From assembly GCA_964483585.1 (NCBI GenBank), contig CAZABH010000011.1:16981-80980 (forward strand): DNA of 64,000 bases, written 5' to 3'. The stretch is from SZUA-430 sp964483585. GTDB lineage: Bacteria > Pseudomonadota > Alphaproteobacteria > Micropepsales > Micropepsaceae. Both the position numbers and the translations under genes were made by a program. Position 1 is the first letter of the stretch, and every line of letters begins with the position of its first letter. Positions 45,036 to 54,370 of the stretch are shown in pieces. The notes under the pieces were generated by a model. That model was not told the origin of the DNA and did not search any database. It worked only from the letters and a program-made list of their open reading frames with translations.

Positions 45036-46691
45036 CTAAGCCGCCGCCCGCCCGAGGATCATGTCGCTCGCCTTTTCCGCGATCATGATCGTGGGCGCAT
45101 TCGTGTTGCCCGAAACAAGCCGCGGCATGATCGAGGCATCGACCACGCGCAAGCCCTCGATGCCATGCACGCGCAGCTGCGGATCGACGACCGCGCGTGG
45201 CCCATGGCCCATCTGGCACGTGCCCACCGGATGATAGATCGTGGCGCCCGCTCCCCGGGCAAAGGCCAGGAACTCGGCATCCGTCTTCACGCTGTCCCCG
45301 GGTGTAAGCTCTGACTGCACGTAGGGCGCAAGAGCCCTCTGGTTCGCGATCTTGCGCGCCCACTTCAGGCCTGCAACGATGACTTCCTGGTCCAGCGGGT
45401 CGCTCAGGTAATTGGGCATGATCGCCGGATAGACAGAAGGATCTGGCGACTTGATGCGGATCCAGCCGCGGCTTTCCGGGCGCACCTGGCAGGGCGCGAT
45501 CGTGAGGCCCGGCGCGGTCTCAAGTTCCATCGAACCCTCCGCGGCAAGTTTCCCCGTGTCGACGGTCGCCGGCAGGATGTGGTACTGGATATCAGGCGAG
45601 ACGAGGTCCGGGCGTGACTTCACGAAGGCCGCGATATGCGCGGCCGACAGCGTCAGCAACCCCTTGCGCTGGAACAGGTACTTGAACGCCTCACGCACGA
45701 AGGGCAGGCCGCGGCTCGTCTCGTTGATCGAGATCGTTCCGGGCTTCAGCCGGAACGTGGCGCCGACAACATAATGATCCTGCAGGTTCTCGCCCACGCC
45801 CGGAAGTTCATGGACCACGGCGATGCCATGCGACTGCAGCAGGCCGCCCGCACCAATACCCGAGAGTTGCAGCAGTTGCGGAGAGTTGATCGCCCCGCCC
45901 GCAAGGATCACCTCGCGGCGCGCCCGCGCCGAAACCATCTTGCCCGCCTGCGCATAGACCACGCCTGTGGCCTTGCGCCCCTCGAGCACCACGCGCTGCG
46001 CAAGCGCCCGCGTTTCCACCTTCAGGTTGGGGCGGTTCATCGCGGGGTGCAGATAGGCGACCGCCGCCGACTGGCGCAGCCCGTTCTTCACCGTCAGCTG
46101 GTAATAGGTGGCACCTTCCTGGCTCTCGCCATTGACGTCGGTGTTCCGGGGAATGCCCGCTTCCGCGCAGGCCTCAATCACGGCATCCGAGATCGGATGG
46201 CGCTCAGTGACGTCCGAGACATTCAGCGGCCCGCCTGTGGCATGCCAGCGATCCGCGCCGCGTTCCTGGTTCTGCGAGCGGCGGAAATAGGGGAACACGT
46301 CTTCCCAACTCCACCCCTCGCAACCCAGTTGTCGCCAGCCGTCGTAGTCGGCCTGCTGTCCGCGGATGTAGAGAAGCCCGTTGATCGACGATGATCCGCC
46401 CAGCACCTTGCCGCGCGGCCACAGATGAACGCGCCCGCCCGAGCCGGGATCCGGCTCGGTCGGGAACAGCCAGTTGACGTTTGGATCCTTCAGCGTCTGC
46501 GCATAGCCGACGGGAATATGGATCATCAGGTTCGACATGAACTGCGAAGGCTCCTTCAGGGGCCTGTCGTCGCCCCCGGCCTCCAGCAGCAGCACAGTAG
46601 TCTTCGCGTCTGCCGAAAGCCGGTTGGCCAGCACGCAGCCGGCGCTGCCCGCGCCGACGATGATGAAATCGAACTCTCTGGTCTCGCTCAT
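45036..46691 (-). CDS. GMC family FAD-dependent oxidoreductase (choline dehydrogenase-like)
   Basis: A 551 aa flavoprotein of the glucose-methanol-choline family. It has the N-terminal FAD motif FIIVGAGSAGCVLANRL, the first GMC signature GKVLGGSSSINGLLYIRG, the second EVILAGGAINSPQLLQLSGIG, and the catalytic His region YHPVGTCQMG with the conserved Asn in SGNTNAPTIMIAEK. It is likely to oxidise an alcohol to an aldehyde. ATG 46691 gives MSETREFDFI. The upstream open extension is not family-like. A Rieske oxygenase of possible quaternary-amine type lies 10 kb away, so choline is one of several possible substrates. Confidence 0.9.
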   Translation of the reverse strand: MSETREFDFIIVGAGSAGCVLANRLSADAKTTVLLLEAGGDDRPLKEPSQFMSNLMIHIPVGYAQTLKDPNVNWLFPTEPDPGSGGRVHLWPRGKVLGGSSSINGLLYIRGQQADYDGWRQLGCEGWSWEDVFPYFRRSQNQERGADRWHATGGPLNVSDVTERHPISDAVIEACAEAGIPRNTDVNGESQEGATYYQLTVKNGLRQSAAVAYLHPAMNRPNLKVETRALAQRVVLEGRKATGVVYAQAGKMVSARARREVILAGGAINSPQLLQLSGIGAGGLLQSHGIAVVHELPGVGENLQDHYVVGATFRLKPGTISINETSRGLPFVREAFKYLFQRKGLLTLSAAHIAAFVKSRPDLVSPDIQYHILPATVDTGKLAAEGSMELETAPGLTIAPCQVRPESRGWIRIKSPDPSVYPAIMPNYLSDPLDQEVIVAGLKWARKIANQRALAPYVQSELTPGDSVKTDAEFLAFARGAGATIYHPVGTCQMGHGPRAVVDPQLRVHGIEGLRVVDASIMPRLVSGNTNAPTIMIAEKASDMILGRAAA

Positions 46692-46939
46692 GATTTTCCT
46701 TTGCCCCACCCGGGCTGCATGGGTGCAGGAGGAGAGTACCGGTGATTCGGCGACAGTCAATTGTCCGCATACGAATGAATGACATCGTGCGTCGCTGGAA
46801 ATTCCTCGCCATTCCGCCATTCCGTCTGATGCACGCACCCTCGGGGCGAGCTCATGACTTTGGCGTAATGTCTTCACTCAAGCTGCGCGTTCCTTACCAT
46901 GGTGCCAGTATGATTCGTTTTTTTATTGGAGTTATGGAA

Positions 46940-47668
46940 ATGAGACGATTCTTGGCCATTTCGGCGGCCACCATTGCCCTCGCAGTTCCGTCCATCGCAA
47001 CCGCCGGCACGCCCGGCTTCGTGGATGTCAGCCTTGGGACGATTGACGTTGATGGTGATGACCTGACGACCATGGGTGTGGGCGGTTCCGTGGTCGCGCC
47101 TTTGTCCGGTAACTGGAATGTTCAATTTGATGGTGAGTTCTCGCGCTATGAAGACGGCGGTCTCGCCGTGAGCGGTTCAGGCCTCGCTGCGCACATCTTC
47201 CATGACGGCGGCGACTGGGCCGTTGGCGCGCTTCTGGGCTATCAGAGCTTCAGCGCCTTGACATTCTGGACGCTCGGCGCGGAAGCGCAGTACACGACCG
47301 GCGCCTTTGTGCTCGAAGGCGGGCTGGGGATTGGGACCGCTGAAGCGGTTGGAAACGCTGATACGTTCTCTGCGAATGCGAGCGCGACCTGGTACGCCAA
47401 TCCAGATCTCTCATTTACGGGTGGTATCAGCTATGTGGACCTCGACGATCAAATCGACGTGACAAACTACAGCATTGATGCAGAGTATCGCTTTGCGGGC
47501 TCTCCTTTCAGCGTGATCGGCGGTTACACCTTCACTGACTACGAAGGTGGTGCGGAAGGAGACACGTGGAGCATCGGCCTTCGTTATGGTTTCGGCGACG
47601 CCACCCTGCAGGCGCGCCGCAATGATGGGCCACGCTGGCTTCGCGAAGACAGCGCACTTCTGCAATAA
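46940..47668 (+). CDS. Predicted outer-membrane beta-barrel protein
   Basis: A 242 aa protein with a signal peptide (MRRFLAISAATIALAVPSIATAGTPG). Many alternating hydrophobic strands follow, rich in Gly, Asp and aromatic residues (WNVQFDGEFSRYEDGGL, YSIDAEYRFAG, TWSIGLRYGFG), as in porin-like or OmpA-type barrels of about 8-10 strands. The start with best ribosome-binding-site spacing is ATG 46940 (GGAG ends 8 bp upstream); ATG 46934 is also in frame. The C-terminal ~20 residues are polar and not barrel-like. It is followed by a clear terminator. Confidence 0.75.
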   Translation: MRRFLAISAATIALAVPSIATAGTPGFVDVSLGTIDVDGDDLTTMGVGGSVVAPLSGNWNVQFDGEFSRYEDGGLAVSGSGLAAHIFHDGGDWAVGALLGYQSFSALTFWTLGAEAQYTTGAFVLEGGLGIGTAEAVGNADTFSANASATWYANPDLSFTGGISYVDLDDQIDVTNYSIDAEYRFAGSPFSVIGGYTFTDYEGGAEGDTWSIGLRYGFGDATLQARRNDGPRWLREDSALLQ

Positions 47669-47689
47669 CGCATCACGTGCTCGCATAGC

Positions 47690-47724
47690 ATCCCGGGCGC
47701 GCAACATCGCGTCCGGGATTTTTT
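47690..47724 (+). terminator. Rho-independent terminator after the beta-barrel gene
   Basis: A 12-bp stem (ATCCCGGGCGCG with CGCGTCCGGGAT, one G-T pair) and loop CAACAT are followed by six T. Confidence 0.9.
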
Positions 47725-47787
47725 ATGGGCGCATCTCTGGCCCCCCAAGCCCTCGATCCTCGCCCCCATTCCCACGTCATGGTGCGC

Positions 47788-47887
47788 NNNNNNNNNNNNN
47801 NNNNNNNNNNNNNNNNNNNNNNNNNNNNNNNNNNNNNNNNNNNNNNNNNNNNNNNNNNNNNNNNNNNNNNNNNNNNNNNNNNNNNNN
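47788..47887. other. Assembly gap (100 N)
   Basis: Exactly 100 undetermined bases between the barrel gene's terminator and the end of the acyl-CoA ligase gene. True length and content are unknown; a small gene could be missing here. Confidence 0.98.
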
Positions 47888-47898
47888 TCCTCAGCCCC

Positions 47899-49641
47899 TC
47901 AACCGCCAAAGATCGATTTCAGGTCCCGCTTCATGATCTTGCCGTTCGCATTGCGTGGCAGCGTCTCGGGCAGGAAGGCGATCTTCACGGGCACCTTGAA
48001 GGCGGCGATCTTCTGCGCGACGTGGTGGCGCAATTCCTCTTCGCTGGCCTTCATGCCGGGCTTCAGGTGCACCACTGCCGCCGGCTCCTCACCCAGCGTC
48101 CGGTGAGGAATGCCGATGACGGCCGCATCCATCACCGCCGGATGGTCATAGAGCGCGTTCTCGACCTCCACGCAGTAGATGTTCTCTCCGCCGCGGATCA
48201 GCATGTCCTTTGCGCGGTCGACGATATAGACGAAGCCTTCCTCGTCGATCTTCGCAAGGTCGCCCGTCTTCACCCAGCCATCGACGAAGGTCTCGGCCGT
48301 GGCCTCGGGCTTGTTCCAGTAGCAGCGCACCACGATGGGGCCGCGATACCAGAGCTCGCCCACTTCATTGGGTCCCAGCGTCTGTCCCTTGTCGCCCACG
48401 ATCTTGACCTCACCGGTGGGCGAGGGCACGCCGCAGCTTGCAGGTTTGCGCTCATAGTCTTCGGCGAAATTGCTGGTCGCCGTCGCCGATGTCTCGGTCA
48501 TGCCCCAGCCTTGGCCAGGCTTGAGCAGCGGGAAACGCTCCTTCATGCGCCGCACCAGCTCCGGCGCCGACGGCGCGCCGCCATACGAGATCGACTCCAG
48601 CGAAGACAGGTCAAATTCATGAAACCGCGGATGCTCGATGATTTGCCAGGCAATGGTAGGGACGCCGCCCGCATTCGTGACGCGCTCGCGCTCAATCAGT
48701 TCCAGCGCCTGGTCTGCGTTCCACTTGCGCTGCATGACGATCTTCGATCCAGCCATGACGGCTGGGATCATGATCGCAAAGCAACCCGTCGCATGGAAAA
48801 GCGGCACCGAGATCAGCGTCGCCTTCTGCACTGTGGGATCGGGCGCAGGCGGCATCTCGCCCCGACGCAGGAAGGAGCGCGCCTGCGCACACATGGCATT
48901 GAAGAAGTTCGAGACGATATTGCGATGCGTGATCACGGCGCCCTTGGGCTTTCCCGTGGTGCCGGAAGTATAGAAGATCGTGGCATCATCTTCGGGATCG
49001 AGGGGTATAGTGGGCAGCGTGCCTTCGGGAAGGCTTGCCCAGCTCTTTGCGCCACCGATCACATCTTCAAGGCGGCCCACCCTGGGGTCCGCAATCTCCT
49101 CGCTCGAGCGCGAGACATAGACCCGCTTCAGATCCGGGCAGGCGTCGACATGCTCGCGCAGACGCTCCCAGCGCTCTGCGTCCGCAATGGCGATCTTCGT
49201 TCCCGAGTCCGTGAGCCCGTACTCAAGCTCCGGTCCCGTCCACCACGCATTCAGCGGCGTGACGATCGCCCCCGCATGGACCGCAGCCCAGAAAGCGACC
49301 GACCACTCTGGCAGGTTACGCATGATGATGGCCACGCGGTCGCCCTTCTTCACGCCGTCGGCGATCAGCTGGTGCGCAAGCTTGGCGACCGCCCGACGAT
49401 GGGCATCGAAGGTGACCCGCTCGTCCTCGTTGACAAGATGGACGCGCGCCCCGAACGGCCGGCTGGCTTCGAACACAGCCGCAAGCGATGGCGGTGCGTT
49501 CTTCCACGTCTTGATCGTCACACCGCGGATCTCGCGGTCCTCGATCTCGAAGGGCGAGGCGGGTGCCGACACCAGAAGCCGATGGGCCTGTTCGATCGGC
49601 ATGGCCGGGAAGCCGGGAGGCAGCTGCGGGGCGGTACTCAT
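47899..49641 (-). CDS. AMP-dependent acyl-CoA ligase/synthetase
   Basis: A 580 aa ANL-superfamily enzyme that activates a carboxylic acid via an acyl-AMP to acyl-CoA. Motifs are the P-loop FYTSGTTGKPKGAV, the acid-binding GWGMTETSA, WVKTGDLA, the hinge region and GGENIYCVEVE, and the catalytic Lys in NANGKIMKRD. The substrate is not evident; medium/long-chain or aromatic acids are possible. It is divergent from the amidohydrolase operon (115 bp between starts), which suggests common regulation. Confidence 0.92.
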   Translation of the reverse strand: MSTAPQLPPGFPAMPIEQAHRLLVSAPASPFEIEDREIRGVTIKTWKNAPPSLAAVFEASRPFGARVHLVNEDERVTFDAHRRAVAKLAHQLIADGVKKGDRVAIIMRNLPEWSVAFWAAVHAGAIVTPLNAWWTGPELEYGLTDSGTKIAIADAERWERLREHVDACPDLKRVYVSRSSEEIADPRVGRLEDVIGGAKSWASLPEGTLPTIPLDPEDDATIFYTSGTTGKPKGAVITHRNIVSNFFNAMCAQARSFLRRGEMPPAPDPTVQKATLISVPLFHATGCFAIMIPAVMAGSKIVMQRKWNADQALELIERERVTNAGGVPTIAWQIIEHPRFHEFDLSSLESISYGGAPSAPELVRRMKERFPLLKPGQGWGMTETSATATSNFAEDYERKPASCGVPSPTGEVKIVGDKGQTLGPNEVGELWYRGPIVVRCYWNKPEATAETFVDGWVKTGDLAKIDEEGFVYIVDRAKDMLIRGGENIYCVEVENALYDHPAVMDAAVIGIPHRTLGEEPAAVVHLKPGMKASEEELRHHVAQKIAAFKVPVKIAFLPETLPRNANGKIMKRDLKSIFGG

Positions 49642-49756
49642 GGACGTATTCCTCGAATGGTTGGTTTTCCTTGTTGCACAAGCAATTACAGGGTCTGGCA
49701 GGCACGCTCAAGCCGCGATAGGCTCAAGGATCCGAGCTGACGCGAAAGCCACCCGC

Positions 49757-51511
49757 ATGACCGAGCCCGCCTGCCTTTGCTGCGCCCCGCCGATCCAGGG
49801 GCTGTTCGCGCGTGGCAGCGCAAGGGCCCGCCGCCGTTTCCAGGCCCTGCCAGGCAACGTGCCAATGTCGGCGGTGCCCGTCAGGGCCCCGCGGCAGGAA
49901 GTCGAGCCTGAAACGATCCTCGTCGGCGGAACCATCCGCACGATGAACCCCGCCCAGCCGGTGGCCGAAGCCATGGCGATCGCCAATGGCCGTATTCTCG
50001 CGGTGGGATCGCGCGGCGAGGTATCAGCACTCAAGGGGGCTGGCACCGAGATCATCGACGCCAAGGGCGGCACGATTCTGCCCGGCTTCATCGATCCGCA
50101 CGTCCACATCGTGATGGGTGCCGTGCTGTCATCCTTCGTCGATGCAAGGCCAATGACCTGCGAGAGCATCGACAGCGTCATGGCCGCGCTCAAGGTCGCT
50201 GCGACCCGGACGAAGCCGGGCGAGTGGATCATGGCGCGGGGCTTTGATCCTTCGCTCTGCAAGGGCAACGCGAATATCACCCGCCACGACCTCGACCGCG
50301 TGGCGCCTGATCATCCCGTCTTCATGCTCAATGCGTCGGGGCATCTGGCTTATGTGAACTCGCTTGCGATCACGCGCGCCGGCGTCAATGAACAGACCCC
50401 GGATCCCGGTGCAGGCGGCAAGTACATCAGGGATGCCTCTGGCCAGCTCACGGGCGTGCTTGCGGGCGCCGCGAGCTATGCGCCGTTCCTCAAGGCTGCC
50501 CCGCGTGCGACCCCGCAGAACCTGATCCCCGCTGTCATGGCCGTGCTCGACGAAGCCGCGCGCAGGGGCTGCACCATGCTGGTCGATGCAGGCCTTGGCG
50601 TTTTCGCAGGTACGGAGGAATACCACCTGCTCTCGGCAATGGCTGCAACCCGCCGCACGCCCGTCCGCCTCGGCGCCATGATGACCGGCGGCCGCATGGA
50701 TGAGTGGCTGGCTTTCCCGGACGCGAGGCCGGGGCAGGGCGATGACTGGTTCAGGTTGCTCGGTTTCAAGTTCTGGGCCGACGGATCGAACCAGGGCAAC
50801 ACCGGCTATCAGCGCGAGCGGTACCTGAACGTCGACAGCCGCGGCATCCTGAGCTTTCCCGCCGACGAACTGGTCGCTGGCATCGCACGCGCCCACGAAG
50901 CCGGCTGGCAGGTCGCCGTGCACGCCAATGGTGACGCAGCCATCGATCTCGTGCTGGAATGCTATGGAAAGGCGCTGCTCGCCAGCCCGCGCAAGGACCA
51001 CCGCCACCGCATCGAGCATTGCTCCATTGCCTGGGACGAGCACTTTGCGCAAATGGCCGAGCTCGGCATCAGCCCGTCTTTCCTGATCGGGCACGTCCAC
51101 TACTGGGGCCGTGCCTTCCGCGACCGAATCTTCGGGCCCCAAAAGGCCGCGCGCCTCGACGCGACCGCCTCGGCCCTCAAGGCCGGCGTCCGGTTCACGC
51201 TGCACTCCGACTATGATGTCACCGAGATCGGCCCCTTGCGCTGCATCGAGAACGCAGTCACCCGCATCATGCGCGACGGCGGCGAGGTGCTGGCACCCGA
51301 GGAATGCATCACGATGGAGCAGGGCATCGCCTCGATGACCCGCGATGCCGCCTGGCAGGTGCACATGGACCATGCACTGGGCACGCTCGAGCCCGGCAAA
51401 TACGCCGACCTCGTCATCCTCGACGAGGATCCGCTGAAGATTGACCCTGCGCGCCTGTCTGCCGTCGCCGTGCGCGAGACGTGGGTCGAAGGGCAGAAGA
51501 GGTTCGGCTGA
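49757..51511 (+). CDS. Amidohydrolase family protein (YtcJ-like)
   Basis: A 584 aa metal-dependent amidohydrolase. Metal-site motifs are GFIDPHVHI (HxH), VHANGDAAI, RIEHCS and HSDYDV, matching the Amidohydro_3/YtcJ group. The N-terminal 45 residues contain a Cys cluster (CLCC) and a basic run (ARARRRF), which may be a degenerate export or metal-binding leader. The start ATG 49757 could be replaced by ATG 49865 (MSAVPV). It is coupled to a PhyH oxygenase by a one-base overlap. The real substrate is unknown. Confidence 0.9.
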   Translation: MTEPACLCCAPPIQGLFARGSARARRRFQALPGNVPMSAVPVRAPRQEVEPETILVGGTIRTMNPAQPVAEAMAIANGRILAVGSRGEVSALKGAGTEIIDAKGGTILPGFIDPHVHIVMGAVLSSFVDARPMTCESIDSVMAALKVAATRTKPGEWIMARGFDPSLCKGNANITRHDLDRVAPDHPVFMLNASGHLAYVNSLAITRAGVNEQTPDPGAGGKYIRDASGQLTGVLAGAASYAPFLKAAPRATPQNLIPAVMAVLDEAARRGCTMLVDAGLGVFAGTEEYHLLSAMAATRRTPVRLGAMMTGGRMDEWLAFPDARPGQGDDWFRLLGFKFWADGSNQGNTGYQRERYLNVDSRGILSFPADELVAGIARAHEAGWQVAVHANGDAAIDLVLECYGKALLASPRKDHRHRIEHCSIAWDEHFAQMAELGISPSFLIGHVHYWGRAFRDRIFGPQKAARLDATASALKAGVRFTLHSDYDVTEIGPLRCIENAVTRIMRDGGEVLAPEECITMEQGIASMTRDAAWQVHMDHALGTLEPGKYADLVILDEDPLKIDPARLSAVAVRETWVEGQKRFG

Positions 51512-52443
51512 TGACACCGCAGCCCCGATTTGCACAGCACGACATCGAAACCTGGCGCCGAGAGGGTGTGACGCAGATCCGGGATTTTTTCACGCCGGAC
51601 GAAGTGGCGGCCGTGCGCGCGGATTTCGAGAAAGTCTTTGGCCGCGACGCAGGTGCCGAGCTGGCGCTCGATCGGAAAAAGCCGGACCAGCTTGGCCGCT
51701 TTCACAAGACACAGTTCCAGACGCTGGACGCCATTCCGTTCGAGGGCACGCCTGCGCTGAACCTGATTGGCGTGCATCCCGCGCTGGTCGCCTTCGCAAA
51801 GGCAGCACTCGACACCGATCACGTGCATCTCTACCAGTGCCAGGCTTGGGCCAAGTTCACCGGCGATTCCGATTACGACCAGCCCTTCCATTGCGATTTC
51901 CTGAACCACACGCTGACGGTGCCCTCCGAAGACACGTTGAAGAACGCAGTGACCATCATCAGCTATTTCACCGATGTCAGCGACGCGCACGGCGCGATGC
52001 ACTATGTCACCCGGACTGACAGCGCAAAGGTCGCAGGCCCGGAAGCCTCGTTGAACGGTGACCCAGCCGCGCAAACAGCGTTGCAGTCAGCGCTCAGGCA
52101 ATATGCACGCTCCAGCGCGTCGACGGCCGGAACAGCCATCCCCTACGCCATCGACGTCTATCATCGCGGCACCAACCTGACGGCACCGGGCGGGCACCGA
52201 TTCGCGGTGATGGCCTGCTTCAAGAAGGCAGGTGACGAAAGCATCGGCTACCACGCCTGGCAGTTCCACCACACGCGGCCCTGGCGCGACGTCTTCAACT
52301 ACGCAACACCCGAGCAACTCGCCTGCTTCGGCGTGCAGCGACCGGGCGATCCGTTCTGGACGGAGACGACGTTGGCGCGGGCGCAGGCCCGCTATCCGGA
52401 TTGGGACATGTCCCCGTATCGCGAGGCGATGGCAAGACCTTGA
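51511..52443 (+). CDS. Phytanoyl-CoA dioxygenase (PhyH) family protein
   Basis: A 310 aa Fe(II)/2-oxoglutarate oxygenase. The iron triad is HxD in FHCDFLNHTL and a distal His in VYHRGTNL, with the Arg of GGHR likely binding 2-oxoglutarate. Bacterial PhyH proteins hydroxylate many small molecules, so the phytanoyl name is a family label only. Its ATG overlaps the amidohydrolase stop (TGATG) and its stop overlaps the esterase TTG start (TTGA), which indicates one multistep pathway. Confidence 0.87.
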   Translation: MTPQPRFAQHDIETWRREGVTQIRDFFTPDEVAAVRADFEKVFGRDAGAELALDRKKPDQLGRFHKTQFQTLDAIPFEGTPALNLIGVHPALVAFAKAALDTDHVHLYQCQAWAKFTGDSDYDQPFHCDFLNHTLTVPSEDTLKNAVTIISYFTDVSDAHGAMHYVTRTDSAKVAGPEASLNGDPAAQTALQSALRQYARSSASTAGTAIPYAIDVYHRGTNLTAPGGHRFAVMACFKKAGDESIGYHAWQFHHTRPWRDVFNYATPEQLACFGVQRPGDPFWTETTLARAQARYPDWDMSPYREAMARP

Positions 52444-53390
52444 CCGCGACCAAGGATGTCGTGATCGGCCCAGCCTATGCGCAAGCACCGGAATGCACCC
52501 GGCAGGCGGGCGTCCCGGAATGCCGCATGCATGCCTTCGTGATGTCATCCAGCGACAGCAGGATCTATCCGGGCATCAGGCGCCTGGAGAACGAGGTGAC
52601 TAAGCGCCGCGACGCCTATGGCAACCGCATCGCGGCCGCAGAGCATGAGCAGTCGGCCGCAGCGCCCTATCTCCGCACCGTCTGGGTCTATGTGCCTCAC
52701 AACGCGCCCGCGTCGGACGCACCCTTCATGATCGTTCAGGACGGGCACGCCTACCTGAACACCTTGCCCGTGGTACTCGACAATCTGGTGGCCCAGGGGC
52801 GTGTGCCGCCTTTGGTCGCCATCCTTGTCGACAGCGGCGGCGGTGATGCGCAGGGCTCGCAGCGCGGGCTCGAATACGACACCCTCTCGGGGCGCTACAG
52901 CGACTTCATCGAGACCGAAGTGCTGCCCCGGGTCAAGGCGGAAACCGGCATACGCCTGACAGATGACCCGGACAGGCGGGCGACGATGGGCGTGAGTTCC
53001 GGTGCAGCCTGCGCATTCACGATGGCCTGGTTCCACCCGGAGCGCTATCGCCGCGTGCTGTCATACTCGGGCACCTATGTGAACCAGCAGTCACCACCCA
53101 ATCCCGAATATCCGCGCGGCGCCTGGGAATACCATGCAGCCCTGATCCCTGGCACCGAACGCAAGCCATTGCGCATCTGGCTGGAAGTCGGCGAGAAGGA
53201 CCTCCACGCCGACGACCCCGAAGAAACCTGGCACAACTGGCCCCTCGCCAACCAACGCATGGCCAAAGCCCTCGCCGCCAAGGGTTACGACTACCGGTTC
53301 ACCCTGTCCCTCGGTGGCCGCCACTTCGACCAGCGGGTGTTGCAGCACACCCTGCCGGAAGCCCTCGAATGGCTCTGGGGGCGTGACTGA
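52440..53390 (+). CDS. Esterase of the enterochelin esterase/esterase D-like family
   Basis: A 316 aa alpha/beta hydrolase. The nucleophile motif is MGVSSGAACAF, with an acid in LEVGEKDLHADDPEETWHNW and the base in GGRHFDQRVLQHTLPEALEWLW. The N-terminal segment DVVIGPAYAQAPE is family-typical and requires a start before the first internal ATG (52527), so I use the TTG that overlaps the PhyH stop by 4 bp. No signal peptide is seen. Third gene of the coupled operon. Confidence 0.83.
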   Translation: MTATKDVVIGPAYAQAPECTRQAGVPECRMHAFVMSSSDSRIYPGIRRLENEVTKRRDAYGNRIAAAEHEQSAAAPYLRTVWVYVPHNAPASDAPFMIVQDGHAYLNTLPVVLDNLVAQGRVPPLVAILVDSGGGDAQGSQRGLEYDTLSGRYSDFIETEVLPRVKAETGIRLTDDPDRRATMGVSSGAACAFTMAWFHPERYRRVLSYSGTYVNQQSPPNPEYPRGAWEYHAALIPGTERKPLRIWLEVGEKDLHADDPEETWHNWPLANQRMAKALAAKGYDYRFTLSLGGRHFDQRVLQHTLPEALEWLWGRD

Positions 53391-53516
53391 GGCAGCCTGG
53401 GCATCTCACCCTTGGCATGCGTGCAACCGGCAGGTAGGCTGACATTGTCTTTCGTGCCGAAGATCTGCCGCGGGACAACATGGCTGACACGGCCGGAACA
53501 ATGGAGAGCGCTTGGG

Positions 53517-54272
53517 ATGGGACTGGGAAAGCTGGCCGCAGTAACGCTGGTTCTCGTCGGCGTGATGGCGCAGGCCGCGCGGGCGAACGGCCTCGAAGAG
53601 TTGAAGACAGTGCTGGGAACCCTGCAGGGTACCTCGCCCCTGCGCGTCACGCTGACCGCGCAGGTGACATCCACCACGCGCGACGACGACGACAAGCCCG
53701 TCACGCGCAACGGCACGGTCACGGTTACCGCCGAGGATGGTCCGCAGGGTCTGCGCATCGCCTATCCGCGTGACGTCATGGCCAAGGCCATGGCCACGCC
53801 ATCGGCGGCGCGTCCGGATAACAGCGGCGTTCAGGCAGCAACACGCAATGCGCTGAATGAGCTCGATTACGGCGATGTCCACACCATGGTCCATGCCGCC
53901 GAAACGCTTCTTGCGCGTCTCGAAGGAGCCAAACTCAAGGCCGAGAAAATCGAGGCGTGGAATGGCATGCCTGCACGCCTCGTAAGCCTCGAACTCGAGA
54001 CGCCCAGGAACCAGCGCTTTGTCGACAAGCAGACATCCACTCTCGATGTGTGGATCGACGCCACCGGCCGCCCCCTCGCCAGTCGTTCCCAGACCGCGAC
54101 CAAGGGCAGCGCGTTCATTGTCGTCTCATTCGAAACCAAGAGCAGGGAGGACCGGGTCTATGCCGTGTCAGGTGACCGCCTCCTGATCACGCGGCGCGAC
54201 GCCAGCAGCTCTGGTTCCGGCGCGGGTCAGCGCGGCGAAACCAAGGCCACGGTAACTCTCCAGGTCAATTAG
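53517..54272 (+). CDS. Periplasmic hypothetical protein
   Basis: I do not recognise this 251 aa protein. It has a signal peptide (MGLGKLAAVTLVLVGVMAQAARA) and a soluble, mainly beta-strand mature part. That part has repeated Thr-rich strands (TLTAQVTSTTRDDDDKPVTR, NGTVTVTAEDG), then a helical segment and a second beta region (TSTLDVWIDATGRPLASRSQ, ATVTLQVN). The overall pattern resembles periplasmic lipid- or peptide-binding beta proteins, but no family could be named. It lies 126 bp after the esterase gene, so it may have its own promoter. A hairpin repeat begins 3 bp after its stop. Confidence 0.65.
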   Translation: MGLGKLAAVTLVLVGVMAQAARANGLEELKTVLGTLQGTSPLRVTLTAQVTSTTRDDDDKPVTRNGTVTVTAEDGPQGLRIAYPRDVMAKAMATPSAARPDNSGVQAATRNALNELDYGDVHTMVHAAETLLARLEGAKLKAEKIEAWNGMPARLVSLELETPRNQRFVDKQTSTLDVWIDATGRPLASRSQTATKGSAFIVVSFETKSREDRVYAVSGDRLLITRRDASSSGSGAGQRGETKATVTLQVN

Positions 54273-54275
54273 TTG

Positions 54276-54362
54276 ATTTCGGTGACAGTGCACTCAATTC
54301 CTGCTCGCCCCCAGAAATGGAGTTCGAGCTGGAGAGGGTATTGAGTGCACTGTCACCGAAAT
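54276..54362. repeat. Hairpin repeat copy 3 (MITE/REP-like)
   Basis: Arms of 23 bp at 54276-54298 and 54340-54362 enclose 41 bp. The arms match copies 1 and 2 (core CGGTGACAGTGCACTCAAT), while the loop differs completely. As with copy 2, it lies between convergent gene ends. Confidence 0.85.
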
Positions 54363-54370
54363 TAACGTAT

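Noticed and set aside
47725..49740. A 671-codon open frame running across the second N gap
   Set aside because: It is antisense to the acyl-CoA ligase and is kept open only because N codons cannot be stops.
50129..51535. A 468-codon open frame antisense to the YtcJ-like amidohydrolase
   Set aside because: The sense frame has the full metal site and operon coupling.
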